Numbered from the stretch's first letter, positions 50,962-59,025 are shown. The stretch: DNA of 64,000 nt from CAVQBJ01 sp963710725 (GCA_963710725.1 CAVQBJ010000005.1:1-64000), one strand, 5' to 3'. The notes: generated by a model not told the origin, from the letters alone. Program-made: numbers and translations.

Positions 50962-51800
50962 GAGTGGACCTGCGCCTCGGGGAAGATGCCCTCGTGGCCG
51001 ACGAGATCGAGGTGGTCGCCAGCGCCGGCGACGATCAGCACGCGCCCGTGCACGTCGAAGACGTCGACGTGCTGGCCGTAGAGCTTGCTGAGCACGTCCG
51101 CGCGGACGACCTCCTCGGTCGTGCCGCTCGCCGCGCGGCCGGCGGCGAGGTAGACGATGCGGTCCATCACCGGCATCAACGGGTTCATGTCGTGCGCGGA
51201 GATCAGCACGGCGATACGCTGCTCGGCGGCGATCCGTGCGAGCAGCGCGACGACCTCGTGGGTGCTGCGCAGGTCCAGGTTGGCCAGGGGCTCGTCGAGC
51301 AACAGCAGCCGTGGGCGGGCGATCAGCGCGTGGGCGATCAGCACGCGCTGCTGTTCGCCCCCGGACAGTCGCCCGACCCGGGTGTCGGCGAAGCGGCTCG
51401 CGTCCACGGCGGCGAGCATCTCCTCGATCAGGGCGTGTCGCTGGCGCGACGGTCTTGAGATCCCGAGCTTGTGCGCGTCCAGGCCGAGCCCGACGAGATC
51501 GCGGGCCCGCATGGGCAGGTCGGGGTCCAGCAGGAACTTCTGCGGCACGTAGCCGATCAGCGGGTTGCGACGCGAGCGCGGTCGACCGGCGACGAGAACC
51601 TGCCCCGAGGTGGCCGACTGCAGCCCGAGGATGACGCGGAGCAGTGTCGTCTTGCCCGCCCCGTTAGAGCCGATCAGGCCGGTGAACTCCCCGGGGGCGA
51701 CGCTGAAGCTCACGCCGTCGAGGATCGTGCGCCCGGACAGGCGAACGTCCACTCCGGACACTGTGAGGATGTCCTCGCTCACCGGTGCTCGGGTGCTCAT
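50958..51800 (-). CDS. Metal ABC transporter ATP-binding protein (ZnuC-like)
   Basis: A 280-residue ABC ATPase: Walker A GSNGAGKTT (44-52), Q-loop region, signature LSGGEQQRV, Walker B LLLLDEP, and the switch His in ISAHDMNPL. It energises the two permeases. The start ATG 51800 overlaps the stop of the binding-protein gene (ATGA), which settles the start; the frame is open further 5' but without homology. Confidence 0.92.
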   Translation of the reverse strand: MSTRAPVSEDILTVSGVDVRLSGRTILDGVSFSVAPGEFTGLIGSNGAGKTTLLRVILGLQSATSGQVLVAGRPRSRRNPLIGYVPQKFLLDPDLPMRARDLVGLGLDAHKLGISRPSRQRHALIEEMLAAVDASRFADTRVGRLSGGEQQRVLIAHALIARPRLLLLDEPLANLDLRSTHEVVALLARIAAEQRIAVLISAHDMNPLMPVMDRIVYLAAGRAASGTTEEVVRADVLSKLYGQHVDVFDVHGRVLIVAGAGDHLDLVGHEGIFPEAQVHS

Positions 51801-52744
51801 AGCTTCTGGGTGGAGACGTGCTCCGCGACGGCCTTCTCCAGGGCGTTGACCTCGGCGAGCATCCATGTCTGGTAGTGATAGCCGGGGACCGGCATCGTCT
51901 CGTAGACCCCGACGACCGGGATCCCGTAGCGCGCGGCCAGCGCCAGGAAGGACTGGGTCAGCGTGTCGGTGACCTGCTGGTTGTAGACGAAGACCTTCAC
52001 GCGGTGCTGCGAGAACAGGGTGTTCTGGAAGGTGACGTTCTGGGGGGCGGGGTCGGTGCCGTTCATGATGTCGGCCTGCAGGCTGAACGGGGTCAGGTTT
52101 TCGGTCCCGGCCGCCTGGAGCATGTAGTCCCCGACCGGTTCGGTTGTCGCGACGGGCGTGTTGGGGTATCGCGCCTTGAACTGCGCCAGGGCCGCGAGCC
52201 AGGGCTGCAGCGACTGGTCAAAGCGGGCGGCGTTGGCCTGGAAATAGGCGGCGTGCGCGGGCTGCAGGGCCGAGAGGTCGGCGACCAGCGCCTTGGCCAC
52301 CGCGGGCATCGTCGCCGGCATGTACCACAGGTGTGGGTTGGGGGTGGAGTCGGGCAGCCCGAGCAGGTGCTGCACGTCGATGACCTTTCGCGACGAGCTC
52401 GTCGAGGCCGACTCGATCTGGTTCATGTAGCTGTCGTAGCCGACACCGTTCTGCACGATCAGGCTGGCAGCGGCGACCTCCTGGGCGACGCTCGGGCTGG
52501 CCTCAAAGGTGTGCGGGTCGGTGTTCGGGTTGCTCTCGATCGCGCTCACCTTCACGTAGCGCCCGCCGATCTGGGAGATCACGTCCGCGTACTCGTTCTC
52601 CGCGCCCACCGCAGCGATCGTGGCACTCGAGCCCGACGAGGAGGACGACGAGGAGCTACCGCAGCCGGCAGCCGCCAAGGCGACGAGCAGCGCGCCCCCG
52701 ATGGCTGCGCTGCGGAACAACCGGCTTGAGAACAGGACGAGCAT
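51797..52744 (-). CDS. Metal ABC transporter substrate-binding lipoprotein (ZnuA/TroA family)
   Basis: A 315-residue extracytoplasmic lipoprotein. The signal peptide ends in the lipobox LAAAGC (Cys28), followed by a Ser-rich linker. Cluster 9 features follow: ENEYADVISQIGG, NPNTDPHTFEASP (His ligand), NPHLWYMPATMPAVA (His), TTEPVGDYM and the late VVGVYETMPVPG. The His-rich loop common in zinc-specific ZnuA is absent, so Zn or Mn cannot be decided; the co-encoded Fur/Zur-like regulator suggests zinc. First gene of the operon. Confidence 0.9.
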   Translation of the reverse strand: MLVLFSSRLFRSAAIGGALLVALAAAGCGSSSSSSSSGSSATIAAVGAENEYADVISQIGGRYVKVSAIESNPNTDPHTFEASPSVAQEVAAASLIVQNGVGYDSYMNQIESASTSSSRKVIDVQHLLGLPDSTPNPHLWYMPATMPAVAKALVADLSALQPAHAAYFQANAARFDQSLQPWLAALAQFKARYPNTPVATTEPVGDYMLQAAGTENLTPFSLQADIMNGTDPAPQNVTFQNTLFSQHRVKVFVYNQQVTDTLTQSFLALAARYGIPVVGVYETMPVPGYHYQTWMLAEVNALEKAVAEHVSTQKL

Positions 52745-52781
52745 GGCGAACCTCGATCGGGCGGTGGCAGCGACCGCGGCA

Positions 52782-52816
52782 GCATAACACGCTAATAGCT
52801 CTCATTCTTATCACTG
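52782..52816 (-). promoter_or_regulatory. Likely promoter/operator of the metal ABC operon
   Basis: An AT-rich island (TGATAAGAATGAGAGCTATT on the minus strand, then AGCGTGTTATGCT) lies 38-72 bp before the binding-protein ATG in an otherwise GC-rich region. TATGCT could be a -10. The AATGAG-AGCTATT part is a weak palindrome and could be a Zur site; the match to known Zur boxes is poor. Confidence 0.35.
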
Positions 52817-52952
52817 CCCGTTCGAGCCTCCTGGTGTCTGCCGACTGGGGCCGGCAATTAGCGACTACGGAGTTATGACACCGGAGCGTCGCCGATGTGG
52901 TCGCCGGCTCCGCTCGGGCCGGGGGACGAAAGGAGTCGTGCGGCCCGCGAAG

Positions 52953-53340
52953 CTAGGGCCGGCAGGCGAGGTAGTCGCGCGCCGCCCCGCTGAAGGTGTA
53001 TGCCAGGCCGGCCCCGAAGCCGGCGCTCGCAATGTTCTGATAGTCACGGACGAGCACATTGGCGGACGTACCGGAGTGCACCGCAGCCACGAAGTTCGAG
53101 CCGGCGCTAGTGATGGTCTGGCCGATTGCCGCCTGGTCGGTGAAGAATGTGTTGCACCCGCCGGGTGCCAGCCGTGCGGTAAACCAGTGGGCCTACTCGC
53201 CGGCGTCGGAGCTTGCGCTATCGGCGTTCGTGACATCGGCGGCACAGCCTTGCTTTTGCGCTGCGCTGCCGGACATGGCGACGACGAGTGCATGTGGAGG
53301 CGGGTCCGGCGCGCAAGTCGATGGTCCTCCTCAGCGGAAA
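52953..53340 (-). pseudogene. Secreted-type protein of unknown family with in-frame stop
   Basis: On the minus strand a frame opens after a TGA near 53340 and reads VVAMSGSAAQKQGCAADVTN, then a TAG at 53195-53193, and in the same frame AHWFTARLAPGGCNTFFTDQ through SGTSANVLVRDYQNIASAGF to the stop at 52953 (YLACRP). The composition looks coding, with cysteines, and no ribosome site precedes either part. It looks like the C-terminal part of a gene broken by one nonsense change and 5' loss. The surrounding 725-bp gap has no other recognised gene. Confidence 0.45.
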
Positions 53341-53469
53341 GCGCGGCCTGGCGCACGATCGCTAAGGAGGTCCGGACGCTGGGTGATCGCGGGAACGGGA
53401 ATCGCAGCCCTGCTCGGTTCGTCGTGATCTCGCTTGTTGGCGCGGCGGATCAGCCAGGTTGCGAACGGA

Positions 53470-54186
53470 TCAGTGGCAGCAGTCGTCGGCGGAGCCGGTG
53501 TCGCTCCTGAGGGGCGGGGTGCCGCAGCAGCCCTCGCCTCGCCAGGTCTGACGGCCTTCGTTGACGGCGAGCACGGCGATGGCGAGCGCGACGGCGGGGT
53601 CGGCCCACCAGAGGCCGAACGCGGCGTTGAGTGCGAGGCTTGCCAGCACGCCCGCGGCGAGATAGGCGCAGAGAAGGTTCTGCGTGCCTTCGCCGGCGGT
53701 GGCGCCGGATCCAAGGCGCTGGCCGATCCGGTGCTTGGCGTGGCCGAGCTGGGGCATGACGATGATGCTCGAGATCGACAGTCCGATGCCCAGCCAGCTG
53801 GTGTGGGGGTGCTCGCCGGCGATCAGGGTGCGGATCGCGTCTTGGGCGATATAGGGGGCGAGCAGGAAGAAGCTGATCGCGACGAGGCGTTCAGCGCGTC
53901 GTTCGGCGTCGTGTGAGAGTCGCCGCGAGCCGGTAAAGCGCCAGATCACGACGATCGATGCGAGCGCTTCGATCGCGGAGTCCAGGCCGAATCCGAGTAG
54001 CGCGACCGAGCCAGCGAGCAGCGCGGCGGTGATGGCGATCGCGCCCTCGGCGGTCATGTAGGCCAGTGACATCCACGACAGCGCCTTGGCGCGGCGGATC
54101 AACCGGTCGCGCTCGTGGGGATCCAGGCGCTGCTGTTCGTCTGAAGTGGCGCAGGCGATCGGGAGAGCGATCTGGGTGGTGCTCAT
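53470..54186 (-). CDS. Cation efflux protein (CDF-like) with Cys-rich tail
   Basis: A 238-residue membrane protein with about six helices: LSWMSLAYMTAEGAIAITAALL, GSVALLGFGLDSAIEALASIVVIWRF (D and E of the metal site), FFLLAPYIAQDAI, the SIIVMPQLGHAKHRIG segment and LLCAYLAAGVLASLALNAAFGLWWADP. The C-terminus is Cys/His-rich (GEGCCGTPPLRSDTGSADDC CH). It should export Zn, Co or Cd. It overlaps the ArsR gene (ATGA), so the regulator and transporter form one operon. Start ATG 54186. Confidence 0.88.
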   Translation of the reverse strand: MSTTQIALPIACATSDEQQRLDPHERDRLIRRAKALSWMSLAYMTAEGAIAITAALLAGSVALLGFGLDSAIEALASIVVIWRFTGSRRLSHDAERRAERLVAISFFLLAPYIAQDAIRTLIAGEHPHTSWLGIGLSISSIIVMPQLGHAKHRIGQRLGSGATAGEGTQNLLCAYLAAGVLASLALNAAFGLWWADPAVALAIAVLAVNEGRQTWRGEGCCGTPPLRSDTGSADDCCH

Positions 54187-54536
54187 CGGCCCGCCGCGGT
54201 CGGCGTGAGGTGGCTGTCGAGCAGGCGCGTGCCCAGCTCGGTGAGCACGTAAAAGACGATCTTGTGCTCGCGCCACGAGCTGGCCAGGCCGGCGGCGCGT
54301 AGCGCGCGTAGGTGGTGACCGACGAGGTTCTCGGGCCTGCCGGTGATCCAGGCCAGATCACACACGCATAGCTCTCCGCCGTCTCGTAACGCCATGGCGA
54401 TCGTCACTCGCGTGGGGTCACCCAGAGCCTTGCCACGGGCGGCCAGCTGGGCGATGGCTTCCTTGTCGAGATGCTGGCGGATGTCCTCGGCGCGTGGGAG
54501 GTCCAGGCACAGCAGTTCGCAGCGGTCATCGGGCAC
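54183..54536 (-). CDS. ArsR/SmtB-family metalloregulator (CmtR-like)
   Basis: A 117-residue winged-helix repressor: ALGDPTRVTIAMALRDGGEL CVCDLAWITGRPENLVGHHLRALRAAGLA. The ELCVCD motif in the recognition helix region is the typical metal-binding site of ArsR/CadC/CmtR proteins (Cys-x-Cys), sensing Cd, Pb or As(III). It controls its own operon with the efflux protein that follows in a 4-bp overlap. Upstream is a divergent DtxR gene. Confidence 0.9.
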   Translation of the reverse strand: MPDDRCELLCLDLPRAEDIRQHLDKEAIAQLAARGKALGDPTRVTIAMALRDGGELCVCDLAWITGRPENLVGHHLRALRAAGLASSWREHKIVFYVLTELGTRLLDSHLTPTAAGR

Positions 54537-54547
54537 GCTCTCATCCT

Positions 54548-54570
54548 AACGCGCGTTGCGTTGACGCGCG
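54548..54570. promoter_or_regulatory. Palindromes before the ArsR start
   Basis: AACGCGCGTT (54548-54557) is a perfect palindrome, and CGCGCGT (54550-54556) also pairs with ACGCGCG (54564-54570) across a 7-nt spacer. Position 12 bp upstream of the ArsR start suggests an operator for ArsR, but no known consensus supports it. Confidence 0.4.
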
Positions 54571-54625
54571 GGGGCCGCGGTGCGGGCCGAGCCGCAGCCG
54601 ACGGCGAAGCAGTGGTTTCGCTGCC

Positions 54626-54654
54626 TTGACAACAATTATTAGGCGTGCCATAAT
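54626..54654 (+). promoter_or_regulatory. Consensus promoter with DtxR-like operator, leaderless start
   Basis: TTGACA (54626-54631), a 17-bp spacer and CATAAT (54649-54654). The ATG of the DtxR gene is only 8 nt after the -10, so the mRNA is leaderless or nearly so. The spacer and -10 hold TTAGGCGTGCCATAA, an imperfect inverted repeat (TTAGGC/GCCaTAA) resembling the DtxR/IdeR half site TTAGG. This is the likely self-repression site. Confidence 0.75.
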
Positions 54655-54662
54655 CTCGTGCC

Positions 54663-55358
54663 ATGTCGGCTCAACAATTAGTTTCGCCATCGGTGCAGGA
54701 CTACGCGAAGGCGGTCTACGCGCTGCAGACGCGCGGCGACTCCGCGGTCTCGACGAACGATCTGGCGGAGCGCCTGGGCGTGACGCCCGGTTCGGTATCG
54801 GGGATGCTGCGCAAGCTCACCGACGTCGGGATCGTCGAACATGAGCCCTATCACGGTGTGCGGCTGACCGAGGAGGGTCGGCGTGTGGCGTTGGAGGTCC
54901 TGCGCCATCACCGCCTGCTGGAACTGTTTCTCGCGCAGGAGCTCGGGATGCCCTGGGATCGCGTGCACGATGAGGCCGAGGTGCTCGAACACGTGCTCTC
55001 CGAGGAGCTTGAGCAGCTGATCGCCGCGCGGCTGGGTGACCCCGTGGTCGACCCCCACGGCGATCCGATCCCCACGGCCGAGCTTGAGATCGACGAGCGC
55101 CCAACCCGCAGCCTGGACGAGCTGCCGATCGGTGCCGCGGGGCGCTTCGTTCGCGTGTCTGATTCAGACCCGGAAATGCTGCGCTACCTCGCCGAGCACG
55201 GCATCGCGCTAGACGCTCGCCTGGAGGTCGTCGATCGCCAGCCATTCGGTGGCCCGGTGTTCGTGCGCTTCGGCGAGCGCGAGTATCCCGTCGGCGGGGA
55301 GCTCGCCCGCGCGATGCGCATCGAAGCTGAAGTCGAAGCGGAGAAGCAGAGCCAGTGA
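54663..55358 (+). CDS. mntR: DtxR/MntR-family metalloregulator
   Basis: A 231-residue metal-dependent repressor: N-terminal winged helix (VQDYAKAVYALQTRGDSAVSTNDLAERLGV TPGSVSGMLRKL), dimerisation and metal site (RHHRLLELFLAQELGMPWDRVHDEAEVLEHVLSEELEQLI with His/Glu ligands), and a C-terminal SH3-like FeoA domain (GAAGRFVRVSDSD). The full three-domain form fits the DtxR/MntR/SirR branch. The adjacent Nramp gene, overlapping by 4 bp, points to Mn control. Confidence 0.9.
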   Translation: MSAQQLVSPSVQDYAKAVYALQTRGDSAVSTNDLAERLGVTPGSVSGMLRKLTDVGIVEHEPYHGVRLTEEGRRVALEVLRHHRLLELFLAQELGMPWDRVHDEAEVLEHVLSEELEQLIAARLGDPVVDPHGDPIPTAELEIDERPTRSLDELPIGAAGRFVRVSDSDPEMLRYLAEHGIALDARLEVVDRQPFGGPVFVRFGEREYPVGGELARAMRIEAEVEAEKQSQ

Positions 55359-56683
55359 CGCCGCCGCCGTCCGGTCAGGTCCCCGCGCTGGAGGGCGCCG
55401 GTGCCGGTCAGACTTTGCCGCTGTATGAGGAGCTCGAGTCCAGTGCGCTTGAGCGTCTTCTGTCGCGCGGGAGGGTCCGCGCGACGCTGTTCATGCTCGG
55501 CCCGGCGTTCGTCGCGTCGATCGCGTACGTCGACCCGGGCAATTTCGCCACCAACGTGCAGGGCGGCGCGCAGTTCGGCTACATCCTGCTTTGGGTGGTG
55601 CTGGCGGCGAACCTGGTCGCGATGGTGATCCAGTACCTCTCGGCCAAGCTCGGGATCGTCACCGACCTCGATTACCCCGAGGTGGTGCGCGCCAACTCCC
55701 ACCGCGCGTTCAGTTTCGGGATGTGGGTGCAGGCGGAGATCATGGCGATGTCGACCGACATCGCGGAGTTCCTCGGCGCCGCGATCGGGCTGAACCTGCT
55801 GTTCGGAGTCCCGCTGTTCGTGGCTGGGCTGATGACCGGCGTGATCGCGTTCGGGATCCTCGGCCTGCAGGCGCTCGGCTTCCGCAAGTTCGAGCTCGCG
55901 ATCAGCGCACTGCTAGGGATCATTTTCGCCGGCTTCCTGTATGAGACGCTACGGATCGGGCCCTCCGTACACGAGTCGCTGCACGGGCTGATCCCAGGTC
56001 TGCAAGGCGGCACCACCGAGCTGTACATCGCGGTCGGGATCGTCGGCGCGACCGTGATGCCCCACGTGATCTACCTGCACTCCGCACTGACCAAGGGCCG
56101 CATGCCCACCCGCAACGACCGCGAGAAGAAGCGGGTGCTGCGCTTCGAGCGACTTGACGTGTACATCGCGCTCGGGCTCGCCGGCCTGGTCAACATGGCG
56201 ATGCTCGCCGTCGCCGCCAAGCTGTTTCACACCCCCGCCCTCTCGGGCCTGAGCACGATCCCCCAAGCCCACGCCGAGTTCGGCCACCTCGTCGGCGGCG
56301 TCGCGGCGCTCGCGTTCGCGGTCGCGCTGCTGGCGTCCGGCGCCTCCTCCTCAAGCGTCGGCACCTACGCCGGCCAGGTCGTGATGGCCGGCTTCATCAA
56401 CCGCAAGATTCCCCTGGCCCTGCGCCGCGGGCTGACGATGATCCCCGCGCTCGTGGTCATCGCCATCGGCATGAACCCGACCAACGCGCTGGTGCTCAGC
56501 CAGGTCGTGCTCTCCTTCGGCATCCCGCTCGCGCTCATACCGCTCGTGATGCTCACCAGCCGCCGCGACATCATGGGCGTCCACGTCAACAGCCGCATCC
56601 TCAAGACCTCCGCCTGGACGATCGCCGGCGCCATCAGCCTCATGAACGTCTTCCTGATCTACCAACAATTCTTCATGAGCTAA
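55355..56683 (+). CDS. mntH: Nramp-family divalent metal (Mn2+) transporter
   Basis: A 442-residue inner-membrane transporter. The Nramp hallmarks are present: YVDPGNFATN in the first helix (metal-binding Asp and Asn, DPGN) and GATVMPHVIYLHS in the sixth (MPH). About eleven helices can be seen, with the conserved long loop REKKRVLRFERLDVYIAL. It imports Mn(II) with protons. It overlaps its regulator by 4 bp, so DtxR/MntR controls it as an operon. The start is ATG? no: ATGA at 55355-55358 fits GTG/ATG spacing of overlapping genes. Confidence 0.93.
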   Translation: MTPPPSGQVPALEGAGAGQTLPLYEELESSALERLLSRGRVRATLFMLGPAFVASIAYVDPGNFATNVQGGAQFGYILLWVVLAANLVAMVIQYLSAKLGIVTDLDYPEVVRANSHRAFSFGMWVQAEIMAMSTDIAEFLGAAIGLNLLFGVPLFVAGLMTGVIAFGILGLQALGFRKFELAISALLGIIFAGFLYETLRIGPSVHESLHGLIPGLQGGTTELYIAVGIVGATVMPHVIYLHSALTKGRMPTRNDREKKRVLRFERLDVYIALGLAGLVNMAMLAVAAKLFHTPALSGLSTIPQAHAEFGHLVGGVAALAFAVALLASGASSSSVGTYAGQVVMAGFINRKIPLALRRGLTMIPALVVIAIGMNPTNALVLSQVVLSFGIPLALIPLVMLTSRRDIMGVHVNSRILKTSAWTIAGAISLMNVFLIYQQFFMS

Positions 56684-56914
56684 ACGCCCCTGGTCCCGCG
56701 TGCCCTCGAGGCCGTAGCTTGCGCGGAAGGTGCCGCGCTGCCGTGGCGCGCGCCTTCCGTCTCATCGGTGCGCTCGATGCTGCTTGACGCGGCGCGCGAG
56801 ATGATCGCGTCATACCGCGACGAGGGTCGCGAGCCGCCGATCGGCGGCGGGCACGTCGAAGCGGTGACGATCAGCCTGGCCGCTTGAAGGCTCGCCGAGA
56901 CTGCCGCGGGTGCC
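56684..56914 (+). other. Intergenic with possible HicB-like tail remnant
   Basis: One frame on the plus strand ends MLLDAAREMIASYRDEGREP, VEAVTISLAA and a stop near 56887. Its layout (short helix, then a terminal strand) resembles the tail of HicB-type antitoxins, but no start or partner is visible. This is weak. The rest is without signal. Confidence 0.25.
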
Positions 56915-57349
56915 GTGGCATGCTTCGCGCTCGCGATCGCCCTGGCTGACGCCAAGCCGTCGATGCCCGGGCTGGCGATCCTGTTGCTCGTGATCGCTGG
57001 GATCGCGCGCCTTCTGATCCCGGTCTTTCCGACCGACCAGAACGGCAGTCGGTTTCAGACCGCGCGCGGCACGATCCACATGATCCTCGCGATCGTGATC
57101 TTCGCCGCGATCATCATTGCCGCTTCAAAACTCGGCTCGACGCTCGAACACAGGCCAGCTTGGCACGGCGTCAAGGGCTGGCTCACGACCCTCCCGTGGA
57201 TCATGACCGGCGCCGCCGTCGGAGTTCTGATTGCACTCAGAGGTCCCAGACTGAAGCGGATATTCGGGCTCTTCGAGCGCCTCTTCTACGTTTCCTCCAT
57301 CGGGTGGTTCTTGATCGTCTCGATCGAGCTTGCGCAGATCACTCAGTAG
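56915..57349 (+). CDS. DUF998 membrane protein, N-terminally short
   Basis: A 144-residue protein with about four hydrophobic helices. It matches the second half of DUF998 proteins: GLAILLLVIAGIARLLIPVFPTDQNG, GTIHMILAIVIFAAIIIAAS and a final FYVSSIGWFLIVSIELAQI. DUF998 proteins usually have one or two more helices at the N-terminus, and the frame shows AETAAGAVACFALAIALAD upstream up to a stop near 56887. So the gene may be truncated. GTG 56915 is used; the function is unknown. Confidence 0.6.
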   Translation: MACFALAIALADAKPSMPGLAILLLVIAGIARLLIPVFPTDQNGSRFQTARGTIHMILAIVIFAAIIIAASKLGSTLEHRPAWHGVKGWLTTLPWIMTGAAVGVLIALRGPRLKRIFGLFERLFYVSSIGWFLIVSIELAQITQ

Positions 57350-57361
57350 CGGGCGGCCCTG

Positions 57362-57508
57362 GTGGGCCGCGGCTTTCCAGGCCGGGCCAACATGTACGGG
57401 CTCGCCGAAACACTCGCGGCCCGGATCGGCAACGCCGAGGAGTACATCGGCGTGATCCCCGCGGTCGCGATCCTGCCGTTCTTCTTCGCCGGCGCCCTCT
57501 ACCGCTGA
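57362..57508 (+). pseudogene. Unassigned membrane-protein C-terminus after the DUF998 stop
   Basis: After the TAG of the DUF998 gene (57347-57349) the same frame continues VGRGFPGRANMYGLAETLAA RIGNAEEYIGVIPAVAILPFFFAGALYR to a TGA at 57506-57508. The last 20 residues are a clear hydrophobic helix followed by a basic end. It has no ribosome site and no recognised family, and looks like the remaining tail of another membrane protein. Confidence 0.4.
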
Positions 57509-57621
57509 GGACTCGGGCCATGGCCTCTCGGGCGCGTGTGAGTGCGTGTCGATCGCGGTGCAGTCGTTATATTGCGCGCGATCGTACGGTAAGAGCGTCA
57601 TGCTGCACCTCGGAGCGACCC

Positions 57622-58374
57622 TTGACGTCTAGCGGCACCCCGACGAAGGTGACGATGCTCGACGGCGGCCATTTCACTTCGGCCGCGGGTCTTTGGCAGC
57701 GCGGTGAGGACATGGAGCGGCAGGTCCGCTTCCCGATCCCCGTCTATGTGATCGAGGCCGGATCGGAGAGGATCCTGATTGACACAGGGCTTCACCCTGG
57801 TGCCGCGGCGGATGCGGAGAGCCACTACGCCGGCGCCGCGTCGATGCGCTATTTCGGGCTCGAGCTCGACGCAAGCATCGGTGAGCAGATCGCACTCGAC
57901 ACCCTGACCGCCGTGGTCTTGACCCACCTCCACTTCGATCACGCCGGCGGGCTGGCGCTGCTCCCATCGAGCCTGCCGGTGTATGTGCAGGCCCGTGAGT
58001 GGAACGCCGGTGGCGATCCGACCGCGATCGCCCGCAACTTCTATTTGCAGCGCGATTACGAGGGTGTCGAGGAGCAGGTCGTCCTCGTCAACGGTGACCA
58101 CGACTTGCTCGGCGACGGCTCGATCCAGCTTCTGCTCACCCCGGGGCACACCCCAGGCCATCAGTCCGTCCAGATCGGCGAACGGTTCGTGATCGGCGGC
58201 GATGTGACGCACTTCGCCTCCGGTCTCGACGATCACAGGTTCCCCATCTTTGGCGATGACCTCGATGCCCAGCGCGCATCAGCGGAACGCCTGCGTGCGC
58301 TCCGAGAAGCGGGCGCCGAGGTTCGCCCGGGACACGATCCGGCGATCCTGAGACCGGGTCCGATCCCGCTCTGA
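57622..58374 (+). CDS. MBL-fold metallo-hydrolase (N-acyl-homoserine-lactonase-like)
   Basis: A 250-residue metallo-beta-lactamase-fold protein. The zinc motif is H102-L-H104-F-D106-H107 (THLHFDHAGG), further ligands lie in TPGHTPGHQS, GGDVTH and the final RPGHDPAI. The N-terminal PIPVYVIEAGSERILIDTG and VYVQAREWN match AttM/AiiA-type lactonases that hydrolyse acyl-homoserine lactones or related lactones. TTG 57622 is used; ATG 57655 is an alternative. It lies 43 bp before the stop of a convergent TetR gene. Confidence 0.87.
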   Translation: MTSSGTPTKVTMLDGGHFTSAAGLWQRGEDMERQVRFPIPVYVIEAGSERILIDTGLHPGAAADAESHYAGAASMRYFGLELDASIGEQIALDTLTAVVLTHLHFDHAGGLALLPSSLPVYVQAREWNAGGDPTAIARNFYLQRDYEGVEEQVVLVNGDHDLLGDGSIQLLLTPGHTPGHQSVQIGERFVIGGDVTHFASGLDDHRFPIFGDDLDAQRASAERLRALREAGAEVRPGHDPAILRPGPIPL

Positions 58375-58417
58375 TCGAGGGCAAGGCATGTCATCGGCGC
58401 CGATCGGACAACGGTGA

Positions 58418-59017
58418 TCAGTCGTCGGCTGCGCGCGCGATCCAGACCTCGTAGAGATCGATGAATGCGTGCATCGCCTGGTCCACGGAAGCGGTGTCCC
58501 CGCTGGCGAGCAGGTCGAGCAGCAGGCCTCGGGTGACTGCCACACCCAGCCTCGCATGCGCTCGCGCGAGCGGCTCGGGCATTCCCCGCGCGATGCTCGC
58601 GCGCGCGACCGGGTCGACCCATTCCTCGATGATCCCATCGAGAAAATCCGCTGCGTGTGCGCGGCCCTGCAGAGCTTGTGCGTAGAGCTCGAAGAACAGT
58701 CGTTCGCTCGACCAAAGGGACGGATCGGAGATGTGCTTCCACCACGCCCACAACGCCTCGCGCGTCGGCTGGGCCGGGTCCGGCAGCAGTTCACGTAGTC
58801 GCTCGCGCTGGCGCTGCTCGACGGTGTGGACGATCTCGATCCACAGCTGGTCCTTGGACCCGAAGTGAAAGATCAGCATCCGGTGACTGGTGCCAAGCGC
58901 AGCGGCCAGGGTGCGCAGGCTGACGTCGCCGAGCCCGTGCGCCGCGACGTACTCGATCGCGGCATCGAGGAGCTTCTCGCGAGGGGTCTTGTCACCCACG
59001 CCAAGTAACTGTACCAT
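58418..59017 (-). CDS. TetR-family transcriptional regulator
   Basis: A 199-residue regulator: PREKLLDAAIEYVAAHGLGD... LRTLAAALGTSHRMLIFHFGSKDQLW (helix-turn-helix, about residues 10-55), and a helical C-terminal domain. The ATG at 59017-59015 lies inside the palindrome TGTACCATGTGGTACA, which also contains the start of the divergent SRPBCC gene. The repressor therefore probably covers both start regions and shuts both genes. Confidence 0.9.
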   Translation of the reverse strand: MVQLLGVGDKTPREKLLDAAIEYVAAHGLGDVSLRTLAAALGTSHRMLIFHFGSKDQLWIEIVHTVEQRQRERLRELLPDPAQPTREALWAWWKHISDPSLWSSERLFFELYAQALQGRAHAADFLDGIIEEWVDPVARASIARGMPEPLARAHARLGVAVTRGLLLDLLASGDTASVDQAMHAFIDLYEVWIARAADD

Positions 59018-59025
59018 GTGGTACA
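59010..59025. promoter_or_regulatory. Operator palindrome containing two divergent start codons
   Basis: TGTACCA-TG-TGGTACA is a perfect 7-bp inverted repeat with a 2-bp centre. The TetR ATG (minus strand, 59017-59015) and the ATG at 59016 on the plus strand both lie inside, and the ATG at 59025 borders it. Transcripts of both genes must be leaderless or start inside the other gene. Confidence 0.8.

Noticed and set aside
52875..53510. 211-codon plus-strand frame in the gap after the zinc operon
   Set aside because: No recognisable product; the minus-strand frame with the in-frame TAG has a more protein-like composition.
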